Shown piece after piece: positions 44,111 to 53,008 of a DNA stretch of 64,000 nt. Under the pieces are notes generated by a model, which ran no database searches, was not told the DNA's origin, and was given only the letters and a program-made list of their open reading frames with translations. The translations under genes were made by a program, and so were the position numbers. The stretch covers positions 1-64,000 of the forward strand of contig JBDTVG010000136.1 in NCBI GenBank assembly GCA_040007395.1, written 5' to 3'. How positions within the stretch are numbered: position 1 is the stretch's first letter; each line of letters starts with the position of its first letter. This DNA is from DATGFK01 sp040007395 (lineage in GTDB: Bacteria > Chloroflexota > Anaerolineae > Aggregatilineales > UBA2796).

Positions 44111-45331
44111 CTACTGCACAATGCTCTGCTGCGGAATTAGGGAGGCTAGCCGTTCTATCCCTTCGTGGATTCGTGCTGGCGACATACACGAGAAATTCAG
44201 GCGCATTTCGTGTGTCCCGCTGCCATCCAGATAGAAGGCATTGCCCGGTACATAGGCAATTTTCTTTTCTTCCAAGGCCTGATCCAAGAGTACCGCTGTG
44301 TCAATGTCACCCTTCAAGGTAAGCCACAGGAACAGCCCGCCGTCAGGATGTGTCCAAGTGGCACAGTCGCCCATGAACGCCTGCAAAGCGTTAACCATCG
44401 CGTCACGGCGTGTGCCATACACGGATCGCAGGCGCGGCAAATTCTGCTCAATCGTGCGCCCATCAATCAGCTCGGACACTATCATCTGTGACAGCATTGA
44501 GGTATGCAAGTCAGTGCCCTGCTTGGCAAGGGTCATCATGGTGATCACCGGATCGGGGGCTAGTACCCAACCGACTCGCAATCCGGGCGCGAGAGTCTTG
44601 GAGAATGTGCCTAAATAAATCACCCGCCCACGCTTGTTCCAGTCTGCGCCGAGTATCTGGGCTTCGATCTCGATCAGCGATGGGCTGGCCTGACCACTGT
44701 AGCGCAATTCGTGATAGGGATCGTCCTCGACGATGAGCGCCCCGCGTGCATGAATACTCCTGACAAGTCGTTCACGGCGCGACCCAGCAAGCGTTACACC
44801 CGTTGGATTCTGAAAGTTTGGCAATACATAGGTCAAGCTAAATTCATCTAAACTATCGATCTCGTCAACGCACATGCCTTGATCATCAATCGAGATGGTC
44901 AAAAAGTTCGGGGCAAGTGGTCGCCACGCTTGCAACGCACCGACATAGGTCGGCGCTTCAACCAACAGGCTATCACCCTCATTGATGAGCACACGCCCAA
45001 TAAGATCCAGCCCCTGCTGCGATCCGTTGGTGAGCAAGATGTTATCGACAGTGGCAGGAACCCCATGCGCCCTATACATCGCGGCGATCTGCTCACGCAG
45101 CGGCGCATAGCCTTCACTCGCGCCATACTGCAAAGCTACGCGCCCTTGCTTGCGTAGGATATTTTCAGTGGCAACCGCTACTTCTTCGACGGGCAGCACC
45201 TCGGCGGCAGGCAGACCACCGGCAAACGAGATCACATCGGGACGGGCAGCGACTTTCAACAGTTCACGGATCGCCGAGGCTTGCATGTACTGTGTCCGGT
45301 TGGCAAAACGGCTTGACCAGTTGATGTCCAT
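44111..45331 (-). CDS. PLP aminotransferase, LysN-like
   Basis: A 406-residue fold-type I aminotransferase. LPNFQNPTGVTL (~175), VEDDPYHELRY (~205) and the PLP Lys in GTFSKTLAPGLRVGW (~243) are present. The opening SAIRELLKVAARPDVISFAGGLP is typical of 2-aminoadipate/aromatic aminotransferases (LysN/ARO8). Substrate uncertain. Confidence 0.9.
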   Translation of the reverse strand: MDINWSSRFANRTQYMQASAIRELLKVAARPDVISFAGGLPAAEVLPVEEVAVATENILRKQGRVALQYGASEGYAPLREQIAAMYRAHGVPATVDNILLTNGSQQGLDLIGRVLINEGDSLLVEAPTYVGALQAWRPLAPNFLTISIDDQGMCVDEIDSLDEFSLTYVLPNFQNPTGVTLAGSRRERLVRSIHARGALIVEDDPYHELRYSGQASPSLIEIEAQILGADWNKRGRVIYLGTFSKTLAPGLRVGWVLAPDPVITMMTLAKQGTDLHTSMLSQMIVSELIDGRTIEQNLPRLRSVYGTRRDAMVNALQAFMGDCATWTHPDGGLFLWLTLKGDIDTAVLLDQALEEKKIAYVPGNAFYLDGSGTHEMRLNFSCMSPARIHEGIERLASLIPQQSIVQ

Positions 45332-45377
45332 GTCGACTCCTAGCGTAACTTGTAATAGGTTAAATTCTGGATCGCGA

Positions 45378-45713
45378 TTACATCGCGTTGGCAGTTTCGT
45401 TATGAAGGTTCAGCACGTCCATAATCAGGGAGATTAGGCTGTCAGACGATAGTGAATAGTGCGACTGCTCCAGCAAGATCATTGGGTCGGCATCAACGGT
45501 TTGCAGGTGGTAATGAACCTGCTTGGCAAACTCTGAGGTCACGGTTGGCTCGATAATGACCAGATCGGGGCAGTAGGTGATATACACACCCAATGCTTCC
45601 ATTACATCTGTTGGCACATAGACTGTCCAGTCGTTGGCTTGAACAGCAGTGTGCAGGGCTTGTCCGGCTTGGGAGTCACCAATATAGAGAATGATTGGAA
45701 AGTCTTGAGACAT
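45378..45713 (-). CDS. Degenerate receiver-domain protein
   Basis: A 111-residue protein with a receiver-like alternating pattern (IILYIGDSQAGQAL, PDLVIIEPTV). The phosphoacceptor Asp is replaced by Glu (VIIEP), the acidic pocket is reduced to GD, and the Lys loop is missing. It is likely a pseudo-receiver locked in one state. Sits alone between two PLP genes. Confidence 0.55.
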   Translation of the reverse strand: MSQDFPIILYIGDSQAGQALHTAVQANDWTVYVPTDVMEALGVYITYCPDLVIIEPTVTSEFAKQVHYHLQTVDADPMILLEQSHYSLSSDSLISLIMDVLNLHNETANAM

Positions 45714-45782
45714 CTGAATTTACCTCGTTATAGGTGTCAATTACACTTCAATATTCGTTGGCAGAGAACGCGACAATTGCAA

Positions 45783-47261
45783 TTAAACTAAAGGCAGATC
45801 GCGTGCCCTGCCCCTGAACCGGACTGTTGTACGTTCGCGTAACAACTCACCGAGTCGATTGACCCCTTCGTGAATAGCTTCGGGGGTCGAACTGCCGAAA
45901 CACAACCGCAAGTGATAGTGACCGTCGGGCTTGATCAGAAACGCATCGCCCGGTGTAAAGGCTACGCCGTGCTGCAACGCTTCGTGATACAGGTCGCTCG
46001 ACATCTGGTCGTCGGGTAACGTAATCCAACAGCAGAACCCGCCTTCAGGTCGCGTCCATTCGACTCCATGTGGCATGGCATATTGCAACGCCTGAAGCAG
46101 TGCATCGCGCCGTTCGCGATAATGGGGCAGCACTCGCCGCAGATGAATCTTGAGTCTGCCGCGATGCAGAAAATTGGCAAAAGCCCGTTGCAGCAGCGGT
46201 GCGCCTGCCAGATCATTGGCTTGCCGGATCGAGATCATCCGATCTTGCATGGCGAACGGAGCAACAATGTAGCCAATCCGTAAACCGGGCATCAGCACTT
46301 TGGAGGCGGCATTCACATACACCACTAAATCTTCGGTATCGTGCGCTTTTAACGGGCTTGCCGGGGTGTCGCCGTAATGAAGCTGACCATATACGTCATC
46401 CTCGACAATCGTCAGGCGGTAACGGGCTGCCAACGCCAGTAAATCAGTCCGCCGCTGCGCCGACATACCCGTTCCTGTAGGGTTCTGGAAGTTCGGTGTC
46501 GTGTACAGGAATTTGGGATGATGCTGGACAATGACCTGTTCCAGACAATCTAGCCGCACACCTTCGGAGTCCAGCGGAACGCCTATGGGACGTGCGCCAT
46601 GTGTGCCGAGAATGTGCAGCAAGCCAAGATAAACAGGCTGTTCCACCGCGACGTAATCGCCCCGTGCAGCCAGCGTTTGCGTGACGACTGCCAACGCCTG
46701 AGTCGCACCAGAAGTGACCAACACCTCATCGGGCAACGCAGCGATGCCGCGTTCGCCAAGCATCACGGACAGTTCCACACGCAGCATTTCATCGCCTTGT
46801 GGCGCGGAATATTGGAATAGATCAGTCGCATCGTGTGCTTGAGCCATGAGCGACGACCAGAATTCTTCGGTAGGAAACAACGCAGGATCGGGTTCGGCAT
46901 AGGCTAGAGAGCGCAGCCCGACAATACGCCCGATGCGCTGCATGTTGCCCATCAGACGGTCTGGCGTAAGCTGATTGCCCATGACAGCGGTGATAATATC
47001 CTCATTCTGTGGCGCAGCGATGACAAACGTTCCGCGTCCGACTGTCGATTCGACCCAACCGCCTGATTGCAGTTCGCCGTAAGCACTCTGTGCCGTCGCA
47101 CGGGTGACATTTAGGGAGTGTGCCAATTGGCGGACGGTTGGAAGCTGTGTGCCAGCAGGCAAACGCCCGTCGCTGATCTGGAGCTTGATCTGCTCCGCGA
47201 TCTGCCGATACAGCGATTGTCCCCGTTGGCGGTCAATTTCCAGAAGATGAGCGAATGACAT
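45783..47261 (-). CDS. MocR-family regulator (GntR HTH plus aminotransferase domain)
   Basis: A 492-residue protein. The winged-helix (~1-80; GTQLPTVRQLAHSLNVTRATAQSAYGELQ) is joined to a fold-type I PLP domain with LYTTPNFQNPTGTGMS, IVEDDVYGQLHYGD and the Lys in NAASKVLMPGLRIGY. Such proteins regulate PLP or amino-acid genes, often binding direct repeats upstream of themselves; a pair of GGACAAAG repeats lies at 47336-47366. Confidence 0.93.
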   Translation of the reverse strand: MSFAHLLEIDRQRGQSLYRQIAEQIKLQISDGRLPAGTQLPTVRQLAHSLNVTRATAQSAYGELQSGGWVESTVGRGTFVIAAPQNEDIITAVMGNQLTPDRLMGNMQRIGRIVGLRSLAYAEPDPALFPTEEFWSSLMAQAHDATDLFQYSAPQGDEMLRVELSVMLGERGIAALPDEVLVTSGATQALAVVTQTLAARGDYVAVEQPVYLGLLHILGTHGARPIGVPLDSEGVRLDCLEQVIVQHHPKFLYTTPNFQNPTGTGMSAQRRTDLLALAARYRLTIVEDDVYGQLHYGDTPASPLKAHDTEDLVVYVNAASKVLMPGLRIGYIVAPFAMQDRMISIRQANDLAGAPLLQRAFANFLHRGRLKIHLRRVLPHYRERRDALLQALQYAMPHGVEWTRPEGGFCCWITLPDDQMSSDLYHEALQHGVAFTPGDAFLIKPDGHYHLRLCFGSSTPEAIHEGVNRLGELLRERTTVRFRGRARDLPLV

Positions 47262-47332
47262 ACTAGCGTCCTGCGGTCTATCGTTTCGTTACTGTGATGT
47301 ACCCATTGTGCCATGACAGAGCAAGCATTGTA

Positions 47333-47366
47333 TAGGGACAAAGGGCGACAATCTGGTAGGACAAAG
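47333..47366. promoter_or_regulatory. Direct repeat upstream of mocR
   Basis: TAGGGACAAAG (47333-47343) and TAGGACAAAG (47357-47366); the GGACAAAG cores are 23 bp apart, about two helical turns, on the promoter side of the MocR gene. This spacing is the style of MocR-family operators. A TATACA-like -10 on the minus strand lies beside the first repeat. Confidence 0.45.
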
Positions 47367-47488
47367 CATCGATATTGCAGAACTCAAACGTGAGGCTGTG
47401 GCAGTGGGCGAAACGGTGGTATGGCAAATAACTGCGCGGTGAATTGGGATTAGAGGCGAATAACTGCTCAGTGGAATTGGGATCAAAA

Positions 47489-47532
47489 AGGGCGGGCGTT
47501 AAGCAGCCCCTCAACTGCTCAACACCCGCCCT
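47489..47532 (-). terminator. Rho-independent terminator of glnA remnant
   Basis: Read on the minus strand, AGGGCGGGTGTTGAGCAG pairs with CTGCTTAACGCCCGCCCT with few mismatches over an 8-nt loop, followed directly by TTTTTGATC. It lies 24 bp downstream of the glnA stop and belongs to the lost gene. Confidence 0.8.
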
Positions 47533-47555
47533 AACAGGAGGAAACTGGTAGTCGT

Positions 47556-47640
47556 CTATGCGTCGAAGTACAGGTCGAACTCGTAGGGATGCGGGCGCAT
47601 GGCTATCGCATCCGACTCGTTGACCTTCTGTGCAAACTCA
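47556..47640 (-). pseudogene. glnA: Glutamine synthetase C-terminal remnant
   Basis: The last ~28 codons read EFAQKVNESDAIAMRPHPYEF and LYFDA-stop, matching the conserved C-terminus of type I glutamine synthetase (NEI-x-RPHPYEF-LYYDV). The frame upstream (NFIFLVNLTIFILPC) is not glnA-like, so all upstream gene is missing. With an intact terminator after it, this is the 3' end of a gene lost by deletion or rearrangement. Confidence 0.8.
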
Positions 47641-47782
47641 CATGGCAATATGAAAATTGTGAGATTTACCAGAAAGATAAAATTAGTATAAGGTAAGGGG
47701 CAACCGCTTTCCTCTGATAACCTATCTGAAAAAACATGCACTTTTTTAGGCAAAATACTTAATAACTCACGTTACGCACGCC

Positions 47783-48262
47783 TTATTTTAGGCAAACCTG
47801 CCCCGTTGAGATCCCGAACCGCCTGCTAACAATCAAGCCCAGAATATCAAAGCCTCCCGTCAAGCCGCCCGCCCAAATAATAAGCCCATCAGCGATCCCG
47901 GTTGCCACACCGCCAAAGACGGCGATGAGCAAGAGATCGTGGGTCACGGTGGGCAGCAGCGTGATATTGTCCAGCAACACGGAAAATACGCCGACCCCGA
48001 CCATACTCAGCAAGATAAATCTGCGCCCCAGATAGCGATAGCCTAGCAAAAATATGGGGATGTTATAGATAATCGTCTGCAAACCGATAGGCAAATTTAG
48101 CAACTGGTTGAGCAGCAGCGCCACCCCGACGACTCCACCACTCAGTAACTTTGCCGGAATGATCAGCGCTCTAAAAGTCAGGACATTGATAACTTCGCCT
48201 AACACAATGATAAGAATCTGTAGAACGATGCCAGTAATTTTGCGTGCGTTCAGCCCTGACAT
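47783..48262 (-). pseudogene. YitT-family membrane protein, truncated
   Basis: A 159-residue N-terminal half of a YitT/DUF161 protein (family length ~280). Five hydrophobic helices are visible, the central GGFDILGLIVSRRFGISTGQV block is present, then the frame ends two residues later (CLK-stop). The C-terminal DUF2179 part is absent. The cut lies at ~47,785, next to the glnA remnant ~140 bp away, so both ends were lost at one rearrangement. Confidence 0.75.
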
Positions 48263-48417
48263 ATTCGTTCCTTTTTTACAAGCCCAGAATCACTGTATGT
48301 CGTGTTGGAGAAGATAACTACGCATTTCTTGTTCATATTCAGAGTCGTCTGGATCGGTAGTGCCGTGAGATTATCACATCGGGGGGTAAAAAAGAGGTCG
48401 AGGGGTAAGATGGTGGT

Positions 48418-49492
48418 ATGAACAAGAACACCCAAACCCAAACACGACCTCTATTGGAAACTCTAGCATGTGTGAATGAGCGTTGCGAATCCTACGGACA
48501 AGCGGGTCGCAACAACTTGACGATACGCAAGATTTACGGAAAAGATGGGATACGCTGTCGAGAGTGTGGAGAGGAGTTTAGCGGGCGGCAGTGGACAGCC
48601 TTATGGAATACGAAGGTAAGCGAGGCGAAGGCGGTGAGCGTGGCAGACCATTTGGCGGAAGGCTGTTCGTTGAAAGCGACAGCGCGGTTAGCCAACGTAA
48701 ATGCGAGCGTTGTGCGACGGCTGAATCGAAAACTCGGTCATCATGCCGAAGGGTTTCATGTCGAGCGCGTCCGCAATCTGGAAGTGGTCGCTTTGGAAGC
48801 CGATGAGCGACACGGGTATGCGCATGATAAGGGTCAGCCGATGTGGGAAGCCGAAGTAATTGACCCAGACAGCAAGTTCATCGTGTCCCATGTGCAAAGC
48901 CAACGCAATGAAGCAATGATGCGGCGGCTGTTGGAAGATGCAGCAGGGCGTTTGGTCAATCGCCATCGTTTGGTCTTGTTGACCGACGGGGAAGCAAGTT
49001 ATGCCAGTTTGTTCCCTGAGATTTTTGGCGTGGCGTATCGTCCTAGCCGAAATGGGTGTCAGAGCCGTTTTCCCGATGTGCTCTACCGTATCCCACGCAC
49101 CTTAGCCCATGTTCAGATTGTCAAGCAGCGCGAAGGCAGCCGTGTTGTACAGGTGGACATTCGCTATACACACAGTTCGCAACGCTGTGTCCAGCAGGTG
49201 CTTGACCACTTGGGCTATACCACGCCTCCGCTATTGAGCCGCGCAACGGCACTGCCCGTCGCATGAGTGCCCACCAAGTCCGTAAATCGCTGGCTTTTTC
49301 CCGCCGTCCTGATACCAAACTTGTGCTGGGCTGGTGGGGGCTAACTGTCTATAACTGGTCGCGACCCCATCGTTCACTACGCTTCCTGTTAGCTGAACCC
49401 CTCGGTAAAAAAAGTTTGAACCCCGTACTCCGGTGATGGCGCTCAGCCTTACCGACCACCTTTGGTCAATTCGTGAACTTGCCCTCACTTAG
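48418..49492 (+). mobile_element. IS1-like element transposase, frameshifted
   Basis: The main frame (48418-49266, 282 aa) has an N-terminal zinc ribbon (CVNERCESYG, GIRCRECGEEFSGRQW), an HTH (ATARLANVNASVVRRLNRK) and a DDE region (ALEADERHGY, LLTDGEASYASLFPEIFG). It stops at 49264-49266 (TGA overlapped by an ATG). The protein then continues in the next frame (YNWSRPHRSLRF) and, after a second shift near 49420, in the third (RTPVMALSLTDHLWSIREL) to TAG at 49490-49492. Terminal inverted repeats were not convincing. It is probably inactive unless the first shift is programmed. Confidence 0.75.
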
Positions 49493-49736
49493 GTCTTCCC
49501 GGTTCCTGGTACGGGATAATCTCATCTCACTACCGAGTCATGCTACTGTGCATTTTTCTATACTGCCTTTAGTACTCGTAACCGCCGTGATTATTATGTT
49601 TCTTAGCATAAGAGCATTACTTATCGGGGGAGAAAACAGTACGGGGTTATTGGGTTAGTTGTTTGGTTTTGAATTTCATAAGTCTAATTTCTTTTCTTCT
49701 TGAACCAGTAGTCAATCAAGCATTTCCTGAGTCAGT

Positions 49737-49895
49737 ATGGCAATTTTTGGCGACAGGTATGTAAGCTTTTTAGGCATGGGATTTTGGCTACCTGTTTTTA
49801 GTATCCTCGGTTCAATCTTTTGGGCTTTCTTAGGATTGAGATCGCCTACACCGCGCAGTCGCCCCTATACAAACCCTACAGAAAACAAAACATAA
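49737..49895 (+). CDS. Small membrane protein, uncertain
   Basis: A 52-residue reading frame: a hydrophobic stretch FLGMGFWLPVFSILGSIFWAFLGL followed by a polar tail (RSPTPRSRPYTNPTENKT). It has one likely membrane helix. No good ribosome-binding site. It may be a remnant. The region 49493-49736 before it holds nothing that I can support. Confidence 0.3.
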   Translation: MAIFGDRYVSFLGMGFWLPVFSILGSIFWAFLGLRSPTPRSRPYTNPTENKT

Positions 49896-49922
49896 TGCCT
49901 AGGGCAAAGCGTTTCTGAGTAG

Positions 49923-50273
49923 TTACTTCTCACTCTGCCGCAACCGTTGCGCGATCATCTCAAGCACCGCAGCATTATCGCCAGCAGCATACGCATCGAT
50001 CAATTTGCTCTCTTCGGCGGTAAGCGTATCGCCATAACTGCCGCGTGGATGGTCAGTTAATCCCAACAAATAATCGGTACTTACATCCAGTTGTTCAGCC
50101 ATTGCTTTTAGATACTTCGCTGATGGATCGGTTTGCCCATTCTCGTATTTATTGACCTGCGCTTCGCCTAACCCACAGCGGCGGGCAAGCTCACGCTGCG
50201 ACCAACCATATCGTTCGCGCCACATACGTAAGCGTTCTGCGTTCAAAGCAGTTTTGTGATCTTCGACTTTCAC
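49923..50273 (-). CDS. XRE-family repressor
   Basis: A 116-residue regulator with a Cro/CI HTH (RERYGWSQRELARRCGLGEAQVNKYENGQTDPS) and the usual YLLGLTDHP linker and helical C-terminus. Divergent from a small-gene pair; a 7-bp inverted repeat with a 5-nt spacer lies downstream of that pair's promoter, so self-contained control of the pair is likely. Resembles phage/plasmid-type repressors. Confidence 0.9.
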   Translation of the reverse strand: MKVEDHKTALNAERLRMWRERYGWSQRELARRCGLGEAQVNKYENGQTDPSAKYLKAMAEQLDVSTDYLLGLTDHPRGSYGDTLTAEESKLIDAYAAGDNAAVLEMIAQRLRQSEK

Positions 50274-50301
50274 AGGTTAACTCGCCTGATCCATTTTGTA
50301 G

Positions 50302-50330
50302 TTGACAAACATCTCATTTGGATTTAAGAT
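50302..50330 (+). promoter_or_regulatory. Rightward promoter
   Basis: TTGACA (50302-50307) and TAAGAT (50325-50330) separated by 17 bases, near consensus. It faces the genes at 50424 and 50717. Confidence 0.65.
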
Positions 50331-50340
50331 TGTCTGTAAT

Positions 50341-50359
50341 TTGATGCAATACGCATCAA
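50341..50359. promoter_or_regulatory. Candidate XRE operator
   Basis: TTGATGC-AATAC-GCATCAA, an exact 7-bp inverted repeat with a 5-nt spacer, lies 11 bp after the -10 box of the rightward promoter at 50302. A repressor bound here would block transcription. Confidence 0.55.
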
Positions 50360-50423
50360 TAAAAATAGCACGGCGGGGCCGCTGAAACGGCTGATCCGCC
50401 GCTAGGATAGAAAGGCTATCCCT

Positions 50424-50720
50424 ATGCACAGTGTACCGCAGTGTCCAACGTTTTTGCATTCCTTTTTTTTGCCCTTCCCTCTGCTTGCCGCACCACCCAT
50501 CCTCAAATGTTTGCCCGCGCCTCGTATCGCTGGATTGTTGGCTGCCCCTGTCGAAGCATCGCGTGTCGAAGTGATCGTTGATAGACCGCTGACAGTAGAA
50601 GAAATTCTACAGGAAATGGGACCGATCCGTAGCCTTGACGAGATGAACGCTGAAATCGCCGTCATAGTCGATGACGCGATCCAGTATCTCAGCCGTCTTC
50701 GCGGCGGGTGGCAATCATGA
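50424..50720 (+). CDS. Hypothetical protein
   Basis: A 98-residue protein not recognised. The N-terminal 45 residues are Pro/Leu-rich and hydrophobic; the rest is a compact acidic segment (EVIVDRPLTVEEILQEMG, DEMNAEIAVIVDDAIQYL). Its stop overlaps the start of the next gene (ATGA). GAAAGG precedes its start. First gene behind the XRE-controlled promoter. Confidence 0.55.
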   Translation: MHSVPQCPTFLHSFFLPFPLLAAPPILKCLPAPRIAGLLAAPVEASRVEVIVDRPLTVEEILQEMGPIRSLDEMNAEIAVIVDDAIQYLSRLRGGWQS

Positions 50721-51043
50721 GCAATATCAATAGTCTAGTGCCTGTCCCGGAGTCAGAATCGGAATTATACGCGCATATTCAGCAAGCCATTGAGGAGACT
50801 CATGCGGCGGTTGAGGAGGCACTTGGCTTTATCGAGCGTCAAGAGGATGGCCCGTTCACCATGACCGTTGCCCTAAAAGACATCGACTTGCAGGTAGACG
50901 CTATCGCCACCGAAGCGGCTTGCCTGATGGGAACTGTCGAGTCGCTGCAAGCTGTTGCCGCGAAATTGCGTGACCAGCGCGACGAAGCCATCCATCAGCG
51001 CGATCTGTTGCTAGCGCTAATTCACAGAAAAAAGCGTCGATAG
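50717..51043 (+). CDS. Hypothetical coiled-coil protein
   Basis: A 108-residue protein, highly helical: SELYAHIQQAIEETHAAVEEALGFIE and ACLMGTVESLQAVAAKLRDQRDEAIHQRDLLLALIHRKKRR, the latter with heptad character and a basic C-terminus. It looks like a small structural or DNA-associated protein. Translationally coupled to the gene before it. Confidence 0.6.
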   Translation: MSNINSLVPVPESESELYAHIQQAIEETHAAVEEALGFIERQEDGPFTMTVALKDIDLQVDAIATEAACLMGTVESLQAVAAKLRDQRDEAIHQRDLLLALIHRKKRR

Positions 51044-51165
51044 AGTTGGGGTTGAGAAGCATTAAAGCTATCTATTCTGATTTTGTATCTATCTTGCCCT
51101 CATTACGTAGTCGAAAAGGATTTAGGTTTATAATCCTGAACAGACGATTTGATGAGGGCTTGTGT

Positions 51166-52260
51166 GTGTCATTACGCCATTGGATGATAACTAGTTTTCT
51201 GGGTGGACTGCTACTAGCAGGCTGCGGATCTATCCCCGGTCAGGTGCCAGCAACGTTGATTCCTGCTGAAACCCCCGGCCCACTGCAAAAGGTCGCCTAT
51301 TACTGGGATATGGGGATCAGCGTCAAGTACCCTAACGATTGGGTCGATCCGCAGTTCGACAGCGGGCAGATGATCTTGGCACGTTCGGTTGAAGCAGCTA
51401 GCGATGCGACTGTAACCAAGCCGTTGGTGTCATTCGGCTTGGTAGATGTACAGAAGCTCGGTTTGCCCAACACCGCCAAGCTGCAAGATATTCTTTCCGC
51501 CCTCGCTGTCGGGCCAGATGTACAAGTTAGAGAAGCGAATGCCGTGTATGTAGCGGGGCTAGATGCTGCTTACATGGCACTGACCGATACGAAAACGCTG
51601 GTGAACGGTTTTGCTCTGACTTTTCGGCTACCCGATGGTCGCGTGGGATCGATGATCGCGATTGCCCCGACAACCATCTGGGCTTATGATTTCCCAACTT
51701 TCGAGGCGATCCGCCAAAGTACCCGGTTGATCAAGCCTACCGAATTTGTTGCACCAGTACCCGGCACTGAAACAGCGGTCTACCCCACAGGCGGCATCAC
51801 CTTTACGCAGCCCAAAGGCTGGACAGCGCGAGATTTCATGGGAGCACGGCTGTACCATGAAGCCAACCTGCCCGAATATGTCGATAACAGCGGGTTCGCC
51901 AATGGTCCCCACCTGACCATCGCCGCTAAAAGTTTGCCGCAGAATTTATCTGTCCGTGACGCGATGACCCAGACGATTAGCATGTTGCCCTCCGATAAGG
52001 TCAGCGATATTACGGTGGGCAGTCAGCCCGCCGTGCAGATCGCTTCCAGCGATGCCGCTACCGGGCAAGCTATAACGTTTGTGGGCTTTACCTCCACCGA
52101 TAGAACCGTCCTGATGATATTTCGCTGGACAACGCCGGGGATTCTGGCAGAAGTTGCGCGTCCTGCCTTCGACGCGCTCTTGAACTCGGTGCGGTTCGGG
52201 CCAATTGTCGCGCCATTGCAATTGCGTCCGCAGGTCGCTGCAACGCCCACTCCTCACTAA
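51166..52260 (+). CDS. Lipoprotein, function unknown
   Basis: A 364-residue protein with a GTG start (GAGGG 8 bp upstream), signal peptide and lipobox LLLAGC, then two similar halves of about 150 residues each, recognisable by KYPNDWVDPQFDSGQMILA and FTQPKGWTARDFMGARLYHEANLP. The halves resemble the PsbP-like or DUF-type surface beta domains of Chloroflexota. The internal ATG at 51184 is an alternative start. Confidence 0.75.
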   Translation: MSLRHWMITSFLGGLLLAGCGSIPGQVPATLIPAETPGPLQKVAYYWDMGISVKYPNDWVDPQFDSGQMILARSVEAASDATVTKPLVSFGLVDVQKLGLPNTAKLQDILSALAVGPDVQVREANAVYVAGLDAAYMALTDTKTLVNGFALTFRLPDGRVGSMIAIAPTTIWAYDFPTFEAIRQSTRLIKPTEFVAPVPGTETAVYPTGGITFTQPKGWTARDFMGARLYHEANLPEYVDNSGFANGPHLTIAAKSLPQNLSVRDAMTQTISMLPSDKVSDITVGSQPAVQIASSDAATGQAITFVGFTSTDRTVLMIFRWTTPGILAEVARPAFDALLNSVRFGPIVAPLQLRPQVAATPTPH

Positions 52261-52274
52261 TAGTACACAAAAAA

Positions 52275-52306
52275 TTCCCCGCTTTCGACCTATCGGAAGC
52301 GGGGAA
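52275..52306. terminator. Hairpin between convergent genes
   Basis: TTCCCCGCTT pairs with AAGCGGGGAA; the left arm is preceded by AAAA and the right arm followed by AAAGAC. On the minus strand it is followed by TTTT. It would terminate the dps transcript and possibly the lipoprotein as well. Confidence 0.8.
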
Positions 52307-52362
52307 AGACAATCTAATAAGCGTACTTTGCGTAACACCAAGCGCACGATACGGCAAACGCC

Positions 52363-52896
52363 TTAAGCAGACTCTAGGCTGCTCACCTGAAGGATCATGC
52401 GAAGCATCCAAGCCATCTTGTGATGTTTGGCGCTGATGTCTTGCAGCATGTTCGAGGTCACTGCATCATCATCTTTTTCGTCGGTAGTTTTAATATCGGC
52501 GTGCAGAAACTCCATGATGCTCTCGTGATCGTTTACCAGATTCTCGATCATGCGTCGCGTATCGGGGATTTTTTCGTCTTCGTCCTCTGACAGTCGCGAA
52601 TGACTCTTGAACCACGCCAATGTCCCGGCGGCCTGTCCACCCAATTTGAGTGCTTGTTCTGCGATCTCGTCTACAATGTCTGCAAGAATCTCATAGTGTT
52701 CGTCGAGCAATTCGTGAATGTCGTGAAATTCCGGCCCTTCAACATTCCAGTGGTAGAACTTGGTTTTGGTCAGGATGACATAGTGATCGGCGGTCTGCTG
52801 GTTAAGTAGCCCGATCACATGCTTACGGGCATCCTCAGTCATCCCATTACGCATCGGTAGCAAGCTCTGAATTGTCTTTTTGCGCTCTTTAGCCAT
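52363..52896 (-). CDS. dps: Dps-family ferritin-like protein
   Basis: A 177-residue protein that stores iron and protects DNA. The ferroxidase region KFYHWNVEGPEFHDIHELLDEHYEILADIVDEIAEQ is conserved, with His, Asp and Glu ligands. The basic N-terminus (AKERKKT) could bind DNA. GGAGGACT precedes the ATG at 52896. Confidence 0.9.
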   Translation of the reverse strand: MAKERKKTIQSLLPMRNGMTEDARKHVIGLLNQQTADHYVILTKTKFYHWNVEGPEFHDIHELLDEHYEILADIVDEIAEQALKLGGQAAGTLAWFKSHSRLSEDEDEKIPDTRRMIENLVNDHESIMEFLHADIKTTDEKDDDAVTSNMLQDISAKHHKMAWMLRMILQVSSLESA

Positions 52897-53008
52897 TGGA
52901 GTCCTCCATAAACAAACCACATGACAGCCCGATAGAAGCGTAACGCCCCTCACGGTCAATCGCAAGCCTCAACCTCTATAAAAAAAGTAAATAGTATTCC
53001 ACTGGTGA

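Noticed and set aside
47405..47488. Tandem repeat ATAACTG...GAATTGGGAT (two ~30-bp copies)
   Set aside because: Imperfect and only two units; too short to call a functional element, though it may be a remnant of replication slippage.
48360..48417. Left terminal inverted repeat of the IS1-like element
   Set aside because: GGTCGAGGGGTAAG and the sequence after the transposase stop share only a few bases in inverse orientation.
49473..49658. Small protein gene at 49473-49658
   Set aside because: Its 5' part lies in the third frame of the IS1-like transposase tail; no ribosome-binding site or similarity.
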